64,000 nucleotides of DNA, taken from the NCBI GenBank assembly GCA_917880885.1, contig OU862919.1:48211058-48275057 (forward strand), written 5' to 3'. How positions within the stretch are numbered: position 1 is the stretch's first letter; each line of letters begins with the position of its first letter. The DNA is from Limnephilus marmoratus (taxonomy: Eukaryota > Arthropoda > Insecta > Trichoptera > Limnephilidae). Position numbers and translations under genes: made by a program. The notes under the pieces are model-generated. The model was not told the DNA's origin, did not search any database, and saw nothing but the letters and a program-made list of their open reading frames with translations. Below are positions 44,977 to 56,239 of this stretch, piece after piece.

Positions 44977-46585
44977 TGACCGTATCTTTTTATGATTTTT
45001 CTGTTTCAGATTTTCGATTGAGTTTCGCTAATATTGTCTTCATTTAATTAAATATTACAATTTGAGGTTCTCCTCATTATGTTAAAAATAATAAGTAAAA
45101 TTTTCAAAATTTTCAGCAACCCCCGACACAAAAAGAACTGATGACCTTGAATGCCTGAACAATTTTTTATGAATTGTAGCTAAGAACCATCTATATCACG
45201 TCAGCTTTCAAATAAAAAAAAACGCATTACAATCGGTCCATTCAATTAGGAGCTATGATGCCACAGACAGACACATAGAAAGTCAAACTTATAACACCGC
45301 TCCTTGCGTCGGGCGTTAAAAACAAATAAAAATTAAAAAGAAAAAAGATCAAAAATACTAATTTCGATTTTCTCTTTCGATGAACTCTTGTTCAATGATC
45401 TCAAATTTGATTGAAAGTTTCATTTTCAAAATTGGAACTGATTGTGTAAAGAATGCAGACATGTGATATACATAATATTTTTAATAGTAATTTACTATTC
45501 TGATTTTCAGGACTGATTTTAGGAATTCAGAGGAACCCGTGATTTTTCACGGGTCTACTCTATAAAAAATAAAAATAAAACTATATTATTTCTTCACTAA
45601 TATTTTATGTGCACTTAGAGAACAGCGCAAAAGTTGACCAATAGAATTAAAAATTAAGAGGTTGCTGCGCGGCTTTTTGAAAAACTGAAAAAATATTTTT
45701 TTTAATCAAAGGTATATATAGCAAATATCTAGTACCTACGGATATGAAACGGACAGACAATTTTCTTCCAAATGATTCTTTATTTATTTGTGTTTTAAAT
45801 ATGAAGATTTTTCGTCAAATGTTCGAAAAGTATTAAATTGTATTTAATTTAATAAAATAGTAACTGCAATATCTGCAATATTACGAGGGAACCAAATACA
45901 AAGTCAGACAACTGAAATATTCAGGGGAACAGTAATGGAAAACATAACAGAAGAAGATATCTCACTCCACGACTTAGAAAAGGGAGATCCTATAAAATCA
46001 ATAATTCTTGGAATAGCTCTTAGTTAGGTACCCACTGAATCGTGATAATTGGGTACTTGTTTCGTATAATAACTTTGACAATATAAATAATTAATTGTCT
46101 ATTAGTACCGTCAGTGAGTTTTTCTTGGTAAACTCAACAACCAATAACTAATAATGACATAAATTACGTTGAACGTAACATTTGTGGTAATTCTTGCAAC
46201 TGTTCAACAAGCAAATATTCAGAATTCAACTCCTTCGGATCGACCATAACCATTCGATTCGGAATCGGATTGACCATAACTTAAAACCGCACATTTTCTA
46301 GAAGCGAGAAGTTTTTGGAGAGGAAATATCACAGCCTCCCTAAAGCATCTAAGACAGCAAATACACCTTTTTTCCTGTGGAAAAATTGCAAAACTTCGCG
46401 GAAGACGTTAATATTAAATTTACAATTTGGAATCTACGCACTGCACTCGTCATAGGAATCTACTGAAAAAAAATTAAAATACATATGGGATCTTCACAAA
46501 GAAAAAAAAATAACCAACAGTTTTGTCAAAATGGCATCCAAAATACTTCGTTGTCGGAGCTTTAAGAAATCGGCTCTTTGAAATA
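44977..46585. other. Long stretch without supportable genes
   Basis: 45002-45062 repeats one arm of the 15749 hairpin. The rest is AT-rich with only short frames. Confidence 0.5.
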
Positions 46586-46589
46586 ACAA

Positions 46590-46760
46590 GGTTCCATCGC
46601 TGCCTCGACGGAAGTGATAGATTCACATGTCCGTCACTCCCGGCCACTCACCCCTAGATTCCTACCCACCCCTCATACCTTTTCCTTCCCGGAATTTCCT
46701 CTCCTTACTTTGCTTAAAAAGACCCTCCATACAGCATCCCTAAAGATGACATGGTGGGAC
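46590..46760 (+). repeat. Repeat A, copy 7 (fragment)
   Basis: Matches the middle block of repeat A: CTAGATTCCTACCCACCCCT, CATACCTTTTCCTTCCC, ACAGCATCCCTAAAGATGAC. Both ends are missing. Confidence 0.65.
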
Positions 46761-46939
46761 TCCTCTATAGGCTCTAATGAAAAAATAAAATTATTTCTAG
46801 ACATTTAATTTTAAAAACAAAATTTCTAATTTTCTCTTCTTTAATAAATCAAAACCAAAAGTTACCGACTGAATTATAAACTATAAATATTTTGAGTAAT
46901 TCGAATAAGGAATTATTCCAAATATCCAAAGAAATATCA

Positions 46940-47165
46940 CTATCTCAATGACTTGATTATTGATGATATTGATGGTTCCGATTTGACATTTGACGTTACA
47001 TGCTCACTCGAACTGTGGCAGTATAAAAAGGTAGAATCAAACGGCCACCATCTTAAATCGCAAACGGAACGTCACAAACAAATTTACGAACAGTTGAAAT
47101 GCCAAACGGTCGAGTTAAAACAGGACTTTACTACGTTCAGTCATTATGTGGATGGTTACTGATGT
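46940..47165 (+). repeat. Dispersed repeat, related to 58505-58615
   Basis: AAACGGCCACCATCTTAAA, CGGAACG and GTTAAAACAGGACTT are shared with 58505-58615. A 69-residue frame lies here but has no known domain; because it is in repeated DNA I do not call it a gene. Confidence 0.45.
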
Positions 47166-47746
47166 CGCGGGTAATGAAATGCTCTGATATTGAGAAAAAC
47201 GAAAAAATGAGCATAAAAATTATACCTAATTATTATTATAACATTTTCGACCCTATTATCTAGGTGTGTATTTGATTTTCAGGAGAGATAAGTTACTAAT
47301 ATATTTATACAGTTGTTTCATAGAAATTCAAATGTATCATTGTCATCAAGTGGTCATTAAAAGGTCCCCTTAAATGCCGATTTTAGGTATGTTACAGCTT
47401 TCTATCAAATTGCAATAAGCAGACAAGCTTAACAGCATGGTAGTTGTCCTCCTCAGCTTATCACAATTTGTTCAAAAGCTGAAAAGAACTTAGAATCGGC
47501 ATTTAACGAGGACCTCTCAACTGTCAAAAAAAAACAAAAAGGCGCTGAATGACCATTTGATGATATGTAAATTTGTGAATTTATGTGAAAACATTCTAAC
47601 CATGATGAGCTTTTTTAAATGAAAACTTTTTTCCGGTCAAATATTTACAGTTATAAATTTTTTTAATCACCCCAAATATTAAAAAGTCGGATCCATCAAA
47701 AGTATGTTGTTTAAATTAAGCTTAATTTAAACAGAATTATTTTTAA

Positions 47747-48261
47747 TTTAAAATAAAACAATAACTTTGTAAACACCACTTTTATTTTTATACTTTATGC
47801 CAACCCGGTCGCGTATTTACAAAACCTCTATACCGATTCAGTCGCGCTAACGACAATTTACATTTTAAATATACCTCTATATTGGTTATTTTTTATCACA
47901 TTGCAAAAAAAAAAATTATTCTAAAATCTAGATAAAATAATCTTTCTGATGTGTATATTAGAAATTAATAACTTTATTTCTAAATATTTAAATTTTAATA
48001 TTATTCCCATATATTGTAAATAAACCTCTATATTGATAATGTTTTATCACTTTGCAAAAACAAAAATTGTTCTAAAATCTAGATAAAATAATCTTTCCAA
48101 TGTGTATATTAGAAAATAATAATTTTATTTCTAAATATTTAAATTTTGATATTGAAAATTTAAAGCGACTGAACCGCGGTAGGGATTGTAAATACGCAAC
48201 CCGGTCGGCATAAAGTATAAAAATAAAAGTGGTGTTTACAAAGTCATTGTTTTATTTTAAA
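47747..48261. mobile_element. TTAA-flanked MITE with about 75-bp TIRs and a duplicated interior
   Basis: TTAA at 47743-47746 and 48262-48265 flank a 515-bp element. Its ends (TTTAAAATAAAACAATRACT and onward through TTTATGCCRACC) are inverted repeats of about 75 bp with few mismatches. The interior contains two tandem copies of a roughly 150-bp unit (CTAAAATCTAGATAAAATAA in each). No frame. Confidence 0.75.
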
Positions 48262-48854
48262 TTAATAATGTCACATCACAAAGTATCCGCTTCACATGAA
48301 CAAAAAAAAAGAATTATTTTTATCACTTACCTACCAACTTCCTGCTGGCGATCTTCGGATTCTCTTTACCTGCAATCTGCATTGTTTAAACATGTCCAAC
48401 ATCGATATATAATAACAATAGGTTAGTCCTCTCATATCTTATTTCAACCTTAAAATAACAACGTCTCAGATAAATTTCATAATGCAACTCCCAGTCGAAT
48501 TCCGATGCCTCCCTTCGAAAGTCTAGATATAAATGCAAGTTCCCTACCATTTAAATCAGAGCACAAAGATATCGTTCAGATTCCATGATGTAATATTTTT
48601 TTTTATTTTATCGGCCAATAGCAAGCCTGAAAACCATCCCACCATAAGTTATAGAGAGATGAACTTAACAACCCAACTTGATGTAAAGTAGTTGTACAAG
48701 CTTCTAAAAACTTATGCTAAACCGGTGAAGATTGTTCATTTTGTGGCAAAAGTGGTGTTGTAATTTGTTGTGTTATGTAGTTATTTTTCGAGAAAGAAAT
48801 GTAATATTTTTAATTATTTGTTGCTTTTATCGATATGCCACCTTGAAGTTATTT

Positions 48855-49780
48855 AATAATAATAATAATTGGCTAATTTATATAGCGCCGTTTTCGTGGA
48901 AAATCACCTCAAGGGCGCTGTACACAATAAATATATAAAAGAATTAATATTACTGGCTTATAACTAAGATTTACAATTACGACTAATGACTTACATCTAA
49001 GACTTATAGCTACTTATATTACTGGCTTACAACTAAGATTTACAATTATAACTAGTGACTTACATCTAAGACTTATAGCTAGTGACTTATGACTAAGACG
49101 TATAGATTCTAACCTAAAACTGGTGACTTATTAACACACATATTTACAATTAAGATTAGCGCCAGCAGATTTTGGAAGTTTTTACATAATATTACAATTC
49201 GAGAACACGGGTGCAAAAAGTATAATGAAGGTTACCTGGGTTTACGGGAAGGTATAGATATTTTAAATAAATTAATAAATTTAATAGTCGATCTTTACTG
49301 CATTAAGGTGATTCATCGCTCAACAGTAAACAGATTGAGGTATCACAATTATTAACAGATTACATTAAACAGATTGAGTTAACTATAAACAAAGAGAAAA
49401 GAGAATAAAAACTATTAAAAATTGCAAAGTTTAAATAGAATGATGAATTTATGGAAAGGAGTATCGGAAAAAGCGAGTTTTCAGTTTGGATCTAAGTTCC
49501 GCTGAGTTGGTTATGCATCTCAATTCCATAGGAAATTTATTCCAAGCTTCAGGGCCGGATACTGCGAATGCACGATCACCAAACTTAGTGTTCGGATTTC
49601 GCTTCGGTTTTTTCAACCTTCCAATTGCAGAAGATGTCGCTGATCTAAGAGTTGACTGCCGTAGACCAATATTTTCCGGAATGCATAGTTCAGAGATATA
49701 GGGAGGAGCCATTTCATTGATAGATTTAAACACCATCCAGCATAACTTGTATTTATAAGGTCTGTTTGTATATACATATA
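48855..49780 (-). pseudogene. L2/CR1-like LINE 3' end
   Basis: The minus-strand frame 49449-49736 encodes VFKSINEMAPPYISELC, KFGDRAFAVSGPEAWNKFP and AELRSKLKTRFF, the standard C-terminal tail of L2/Rex/CR1 ORF2 proteins. The 3' UTR follows down to 48855, ending GGCGCTATATAAATTAGCC and (AATTATT)-like repeats, the L2-style 3' terminus. A unit around GACTTACATCTAAGACTTATAG is repeated inside the UTR. 5' truncated, no reverse transcriptase. Confidence 0.75.
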
Positions 49781-50565
49781 TTAATATTCATTTAACTAGC
49801 TTATTAAATGGCTAATTATAAAGTCCATGAGAGCCCCTTAACTAAAATATGTATCTTCTTCAAATACAGTAAACTTATTTTGTGGCACCAATTTAATTCA
49901 AAACTAATAAATAAGTACTTTGTTTTGACAACTTTTACTGTTTAGAAAACTAATAAGTATGTTGGTTTCGCATTGCTTTAAACAATAAAAGTGGTTAAAA
50001 TAATTTATTAATTTTAAATTGAAATATTTATAAATGCCTCAATTTCGTGTTTGAAAAATGATCTTCACAAAGCTAATAGCAAGCGTTGGGACCGACTTAC
50101 TGGAAGACAAATTTGCTTCGTGCAGACCCACAAGAAGTATAAGCACTTTCTAATTGACATATGTTTTCATAGACCATTAATTTTGGTTTTGGTGTTAATT
50201 TTAAAATACACAGGCCTCGTCTAGATAATATTTGGTCGATGGTATCCAAGTATCTCCCGTGACAAAGTCTTTCACTTCCAGTCGCGGCACAATGTCTGTT
50301 ACCTGTTGCCTGACCTCGGCCGACCAAGGTCTTGAAGATCTGCGATATACAGTCAGACCCAACTGCCACCTACTATCTCACTACTCACTACCTGGACGAG
50401 ATAAAACAGAGTTAGTTATTTTGCACTTCACTATAGTTACGAGTTACGATCATAGAATGAAGAAGAACACAAGAAATGCCTTGTGGACGAGTTTCGTGAT
50501 ACAAATATTTACAACAATCAGGTCTTAAATTTTAAATACAAAACTGTGTTACGAATTTCAAATGA
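49781..50565. other. AT-rich DNA, nothing recognised
   Basis: Short frames on both strands around 50100-50530 show no known domain. 49855-49900 belongs to the 14970 repeat family. Confidence 0.45.
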
Positions 50566-50577
50566 GATGAGATCTAC

Positions 50578-51161
50578 GGTTCCATGACAGTTCATCCTGC
50601 GACAATTCATCCGGCGACAGTTCATCCTGCGACAGTTCATCCGGCCGACAGTTCATCCTGCCGACAGTTCATCCTGCCGACAGTTCATCCCGCCGACAAT
50701 TCATCCGGTGACAATTCATCCTGACAATTCAACCTAACCTAACCTAACCTAACCTAACCTAGCCTAACCTAAACTAACCTAACCTAACCTAACCTAACCT
50801 AACCTAACCTAACCTAACCTAACCTATAAGTATAAGTATGTCGTATTTTGTTATTCACGCATGCTTCTTCGGAGAGTCGAAATTATTGTTAGTAAAAATA
50901 TTTTTACAGCGGATTTCCACTCAGATGCCTTCAGATATATGTATATCGATTTTGGTTGTACGGCCGTATATCCTCTTTGCATACTTACTTAATAAAAATC
51001 TTCTAAATGATCAGACAGGATGAATTGTCGCCGGATGAATTGTCGGCGGGATGAACTGTCGGCAGGATGAACTGTCGGCAGGATGAACTGTCGGCCGGAT
51101 GAACTGTCGCAGGATGAACTGTCGCCGGATGAATTGTCGCAGGACGAATTGTCGGGTCACC
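50578..51161. mobile_element. Element built of inverted minisatellite arrays around telomere-type repeats
   Basis: 584 bp flanked by the 9-bp direct repeat GAGATCTAC (50569-50577 and 51162-51170). The left array (50586-50725) has about nine 15-17-bp units of GACAGTTCATCCTGCC type. The right array (51018-51155) has about nine units in inverted orientation, GGATGAACTGTCGGCA. Between them are 19 CCTAA units and about 190 bp of AT-rich DNA. The outer tips GGTTCCATGACAGTTC and (inward) GGTGACCCGACAATTC are related. No frame. Confidence 0.75.
50731..50825. repeat. Interstitial insect-type telomere repeat (AACCT)19
   Basis: Nineteen tandem AACCT units, two with one substitution each; the complement is (TTAGG)n, the ancestral insect telomere repeat. 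It lies inside a transposon-like unit, so it does not mark a chromosome end here. Shorter runs are at 52206-52229, 59448-59459 and 59728-59744. Confidence 0.9.
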
Positions 51162-51170
51162 GAGATCTAC

Positions 51171-51811
51171 AATGACAGGCTAGTGTAAGTGAGACAGATC
51201 GCATGATAAATGGGTTAAACGGAACATTTGCTCTTTTCAAATTTGTGTGGAAAGCATGTCGGGTTTTCTACTTTTATTTAAAACTTGCGTTCAATGCCCA
51301 CTGAGAAACCTATACTTACCTATAAATACCTATACTTACCTATAATAACCTATAAATACCTTTCTTATAGACCAAAGAAAGTATTGTTAAAGTTAAAACT
51401 TCCCAAGGTAAATTACAAGAGACCTGAAAATTCTAAATTTCTAATTTGTACACCATTTCCACGAGAACAACGAAATTTTCAATATTCGGGAACCATCGCA
51501 TTTTTCAGTTTTTTTTTTTAAATACTAACGCGTTTACTGCAAGTACTGCAAAATGAATATTGTTCTTGCGTTATAATTTAAAGCCAACTTTATTCATCAA
51601 TCTTGGGCTGTGAATGCCTGTTTTTGTGAGTTACCAATGAGTTCTCTCGTTTAGTACATATTTTCAGGAAAACAAAAAAATACGTCGTGTTTTTGAAAAA
51701 TGTCGATGCCTGTGATATAAATGATAATGATATTAAATAATATACGACTGATTAAAGAAACAAGAGGTTGGGCAATGTTTTATAATATGGTATATAGGCA
51801 TACACTATGTG
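51171..51811. other. AT-rich DNA, nothing recognised
   Basis: A short TACCTATAAATACCTATACT-type tandem repeat at 51309-51365. No gene. Confidence 0.5.
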
Positions 51812-51819
51812 GTTTCATG

Positions 51820-52641
51820 GACTCCAGATACTAATATCTACAGCCTGTATGTCGAACGAATATCTACAGCTCATATGTTGGACTTATATCTACGAACTTC
51901 ACAGTATGGACTAATATCTACAGACCTAAGTTCGGCGGTCCCAGTGGTGACTAATATCTATGGAGCGTAGGTTGGACTAATATCTACAGCGGGCAGCTGA
52001 GCAAGAGGTTGTACGGAAAAGCATAAATTACTTAAATTACGTAAATTTTAATTACGTAAAGGCTTAAAGTTTAAAGTACGTACATTAAGTTTTTGCATAA
52101 TATTACGTATTTTGCTGTTTACGAGGACAATAATTTATTGAACAAACATGGAGGTCATAATACAAAGATATTTATTTATTTATTGATTTCGAAATACACG
52201 GCAGCACAACCTAACCTAACCTAACTGACATAGAAATGGTCATGGTAACAGACTAAATAATTTAGAAGCACTCGAAATAAAGAAAGCTGTTAAAACAAAA
52301 ACCCAAATCCTTAATAATCAGCTAAATGTGATTTTGATATGAGGGATTTTTACATACATAAATTAAGTTTTTTAAACAGCACACGCAATATTACGTTATT
52401 ACAATATGCTATACATAATTGCAAATCCAACCTCCGCCAGTGCTGTAGATATTCGTCCACACTTTGGTTCTCATAGATATTAGTCAGCAGTTTGAGCTGT
52501 AGATATTCGTACGCACTTTGGTTCTCATAGATATTATTCAGCGGTTCGAGCTGTAGATATTCGTACGCACTTTGGTTCTCATAGATATTAATTCGATTTG
52601 TTCAGTTTTTGGAATTCCTGTAGATATTAGTAGACGCCTCC
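51820..52641. mobile_element. DNA transposon of unrecognised family, copy 2 (822 bp, reversed)
   Basis: Flanked by 8-bp duplication GTTTCATG (51812-51819 and 52642-52649). Starts GACTCCAGATACTAATATC and ends GATATTAGTAGACGCCTCC, the same tips as copy 1 in reverse. Six or seven motifs with AATATCTA core lie in the left part and seven inverted ones in the right part. The interior (about 52000-52320) is longer than in copy 1 and unrelated to any frame I can name, with a short CCTAA run. Confidence 0.8.
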
Positions 52642-52659
52642 GTTTCATGATAGCTGATT

Positions 52660-53945
52660 CCACGACAGTTGGCTTCCCGGCAGCGTATTTACAAAACCTA
52701 TACCGATTCAGTCGCGGTATATTCTTCCCGGCATACTTATATGCAATATGCAGTCGGTTTAGAGAAATACGGTTATCTACTTACACAAAATTAACTAAGC
52801 GTCCCCGCAGGGTGTGCAGAGAGGATGTACCGCCAAAAAAATAAAAGAACTTTATGAATCGTATTTTCATTCTAATGCATCAAGGATAAAACTACTTGTC
52901 TATATTATACTGTATTATACCAGCGTATAAGCATAAAAAATCGACACTAGAAATAAACTCGTTTGGTATTCGTGTAACCTATTATTAAAGGCATTTTCGA
53001 AGTCGATTTTAGGTTTGAAATTGGTAAATAAAGCACAAAAAATTATAATTTTATAATAATTATAATTTCGGGGGGCAATTGCCAGGTGACTATGCTGTGT
53101 GATGTATTCACTAATTGTTTTTTTTTATTATAGCAAAATCATCTACGCATAATTAAATACCAAAAATATCTTATGTTTTGAACTAAAAACAAAAACAACA
53201 TTTTTTTAGATGAAACGGGAGAATTATTGGTATCTTATTAACATGCATTAATACCATTAATGATTTCCTAAATTCTTAAGACCTTGTACATTAAGTATCG
53301 AAGAAAATATTTGTTATCCTTACTCTTTATCTGTCGTTTTAGAGCTCACGTCATTGACCTTGGTTCCAAAGACCTAAAAAAAATCGTTTAAAAATACTTC
53401 ACTTAATTTTTTTTAATTACTTTGCTTACATGACAAGTGCTCTACCAACTGAGCTACGGAATCTATATCAAATTCGGTCACTTTTAACTGTATCATAGCT
53501 GGTTCCGTAGCTCAGTTGGTAGAGCACTGGCCATGTAATCAAAGCCCGATGATGCTGACTTCTTTTTCCACCCACATGTCTCAAGGACTTCATCTCAACT
53601 GTATTCAATCTACTACCTGTCGTTTTCGATGACTCAACCATTGAGCCCCCAAAAATTATAATTATTATGTACTTATAATTTGTTGTGCATAATTTACCAA
53701 TTTCAAACTTAAAATCGGCCTCAAAAATACCTTTTATGAGAAGTTGGTATGGTTTTTATGATTTTTTATTCTTATACGCTGCGCTGGTATAAACAGTATA
53801 CATATATACTCGTAGACAGACTCGTTTTATCCTTGATGCATTTTAATGAAAACGTGTTTTCTGCATACTCCTTCGGGGACTCTTAGTTATATTTTGTGTG
53901 AGTAAACCTAATTTCCTAAACCGACTACGTCATCATTATCATCAT
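52660..53945. mobile_element. Long inverted-repeat element centred on tRNA halves
   Basis: Arms 52725-53090 and 53640-53945 are inverted copies (CGTCCCCGCAGGG-type against CCTTCGGGGACTC; TTTAGAGAAATAC; CAAAAAATTATAATT). The left arm is interrupted at about 52690-52730 by sequence from the 47747 MITE family (GCGTATTTACAAAACCT). The outer left edge GATTCCACGACAGTTGGC resembles edges at 26650-26678 and 56836-56858. No coding capacity. Confidence 0.5.
53420..53544. repeat. Two tRNA 5' halves in inverted orientation
   Basis: 53501-53544 reads as acceptor 5' strand, D-arm (TAGCTCAGTTGGTAGAGCA) and start of an anticodon arm, then loses tRNA character. 53420-53463 is its inverted copy, 40 of 44 bases identical, across a 37-base spacer. 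Neither half has a T-arm, so neither is a working tRNA gene. The D-arm sequence is nearly canonical, so the source tRNA is recent or the segment is constrained. Confidence 0.75.
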
Positions 53946-53954
53946 CATCATCAT

Positions 53955-54464
53955 TACATAGTATAAAATGAAGTCGTTCAAAATGGATGTGCGCGTTAAT
54001 CTTTTAAACTACGCAACGGATTTTCATACGGTTTTCACCAATAGATAGAATGATTGAAGAGGAATGTTTATATGTATAATACATGTAAATTATATTAGAG
54101 AAAAGCCGAGAAATTCAAAGAAAACATATTTTTGTGCGATTTAAAACGGCTGGCGGGCCGTACTATAGTCACTTTTGAAATTCGTTCTTCGGAAGAAATT
54201 GGAAAATAGATGTCCTAGAGTAAGTAGGTATTTGATTTTCCCTTTTCAAATATCCAGTGTTGCATTGCAAGCATTGTATAATTAGTGGCGAGTTAATTAG
54301 TTTATATGTATAATACATGCTTATTATAGTAGAGAAAAGTCGATAAATTCAAATATTCAATTCAGGCAGCGGGCAGCTGGCAAGCAGATGGTGTGGATTT
54401 TATAAAGGTTGGGTAATAGCGTTGTGTTTCGTTAGCCACAGCAACGTGTGGCCGGGTCTGCTAG
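53955..54464 (+). mobile_element. Helitron-like 3' region
   Basis: Ends GCCACAGCAACGTGTGGCCG then GGTCTGCTAG before a T. A short hairpin (GCCACA...TGTGGC) lies just before CTAG, as expected for a Helitron 3' end. Upstream text (CTACGCAACGGATTTTCAT) is of the kind seen in arthropod Helitrons. The 5' end is not defined. Confidence 0.55.
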
Positions 54465-54469
54465 TATAA

Positions 54470-54650
54470 TATAAATTAATTATGGTCGAATTTCGACCAT
54501 TGGGCGACCACTAGTTTGTATTATTATGAGAATGTTTGCTTTTAGGTAAACTTTGAATAATTCATCGTTTGCTCGTCCATAAATGGCTGTATTATAATTA
54601 TTTTACGACAAAAACCCTTTTTGTAAGTTATGCTACAAAATACCAAGATA
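54470..54650. other. AT-rich DNA
   Basis: Nothing recognised. Confidence 0.4.
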
Positions 54651-54654
54651 AATA

Positions 54655-54860
54655 ATGTATTTTTTTTTTATTTTTTTTTTTTAATATATTTATTTTTTTA
54701 TTTTTAATAATAAGGTTTACATGGTGTTTACAAGATAATTTTACATCTCAGGTTTTTTACTACCCTTCCATTAAAAGCATTTGCTTGTGTATGGAAGGGG
54801 AGTGTACATAAATGCTATTAGTTATTAGTTATACATAAGTTAGTACTTAAATAATTCATT
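54655..54860 (-). repeat. A-tailed retroelement 3' end
   Basis: On the minus strand, a stem (CCCTTCCATAC against ATGGAAGGG) is followed by ACCATGTAAACCTTATTATT and a long A-rich tail (54655-54705 on the plus strand as T). This is the layout of a LINE or SINE 3' end. No frame. Confidence 0.4.
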
Positions 54861-55990
54861 GTACATAAATATATGTGAGCTGTATATATATGACCGTAAA
54901 TACGCAATTTGAATATGGATAAATAGTTTTGCACGTATAAAAACCGAATTCTTTCAGGAAAGCCATGCAAATACAGTATTGTATCGGTTGTTCAATCGAA
55001 TATTGTGCAACTTGTAAAAATAGTTTTATGCTAAAATAATTTAATTACTGCCACGTACGAACAAGAAGATTATGAATTATTATATGTTTTCGCTTATATA
55101 AATATACACGAAAAATACCTCCGTATAATTCTAATATTTTGGCGCTATGAATTCATGAAACGAACGTTTCAATATATACGTATACTGTTACTATTTATAT
55201 GATGCCAAATTTTATGAATCGTTGATCTAAATTATTCCATTGACCAGCTTTCCACGCACCGGTCAGATGACATCAGTTTACTATGAAAAATGCTTTCCAA
55301 CTCAGCTTCGGTAGGTAACAGCTGTTTCATGACATTCCTTCCGTGGGCCGTTTAGTTTTGCATTTTACGCAGAAGACGACTGTATCCGTAGTATTTCGGG
55401 AATGTTGTCGTTTTAACTGACAGGTCTCTCACCGCACTCCACTCCAAAGGAAACGTATTATTATTTAAATGAACAATGCGAAGTCCGTTACAAGTTACAA
55501 TCGCGGGTCAAAGCAAATGAAATTCTCAATATCACGATTGGTATCTCGGTTATTTTAACTATTTTAGTATTTTTCTAAGGCAAATCCGCTTTCAACATAG
55601 GTAATCAGTGTAATCACTGTAAATAGGTACCTAATTATATAAAAATATATGACGGTTTTCGAGTTAGAAAATTTGATGACAACAGGTAAGATTAGGTAAA
55701 CAATGTGAAACGAGACATGTTCGTATATAGTGTAATTTTGCGGCAGAGCAGAGACCAGGGCTCAGGATAGTGGGCCAAGTAGTTATCTGTCAGGTAGGTA
55801 GGGTTTCAGAAAATAAAAAGGAGATGAATTTTATAAGACTGTATTGTAACCAACAAAAAACAAACAGGAGTGTGCAAATTTTTATACCAATGGAAGGTTA
55901 GCATTAAGTCTATACCAGTATAATACAAAATGTAAACATACCAGATGGACTCCTAATGGACACGCTAATCTACCTAAACGAATATAACAC
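54861..55990. other. AT-rich DNA, nothing recognised
   Basis: No gene or repeat structure that I can support. Confidence 0.5.
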
Positions 55991-55993
55991 CGG

Positions 55994-56239
55994 ATGACGA
56001 CCGCGAACTTGCTTCGTAGAGAGAACACGAGAAGGGACGGGACTTCCAGCTTCCTCATCCGGGGACGGCGCGGAATCCAGAGAACCAAGGTCGTCCTTCT
56101 AATTGGAAAGGAGGCCGCTACACCTCCAAGGAGCGTATCCAGCCTCGGGCTATCTCAACAAACTCCATTCAAAAAAGCACGTGGCCCCCAACAGTCTCCA
56201 AGACTTGCGGATTTCGGTAGAACTGTCAGCAATCCGTGA
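55994..56239 (+). CDS. Unrecognised 81-residue frame in a GC-richer patch
   Basis: An open frame from ATG at 55994, rich in Arg, Ser and Thr (starting MTTANLLRRENTRRDG), with no domain, signal peptide or membrane segment visible. It stands out only because the patch 55980-56260 is GC-richer than its surroundings. There is no evidence for splice sites or a longer gene. It could be a fragment of an unknown mobile element or simply chance. Confidence 0.15.
   Translation: MTTANLLRRENTRRDGTSSFLIRGRRGIQRTKVVLLIGKEAATPPRSVSSLGLSQQTPFKKARGPQQSPRLADFGRTVSNP

Noticed and set aside
50097..50528. Overlapping 90- and 98-residue frames
   Set aside because: No domain, no codon signal, opposite strands overlap.
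50731..50825. True telomere end
   Set aside because: Flanked on both sides by unique and repeat DNA inside a unit with a 9-bp direct repeat.
53501..53573. Possible functional tRNA gene
   Set aside because: A good D-arm, but no T-arm or matching acceptor 3' strand follows; an inverted half copy lies next to it.
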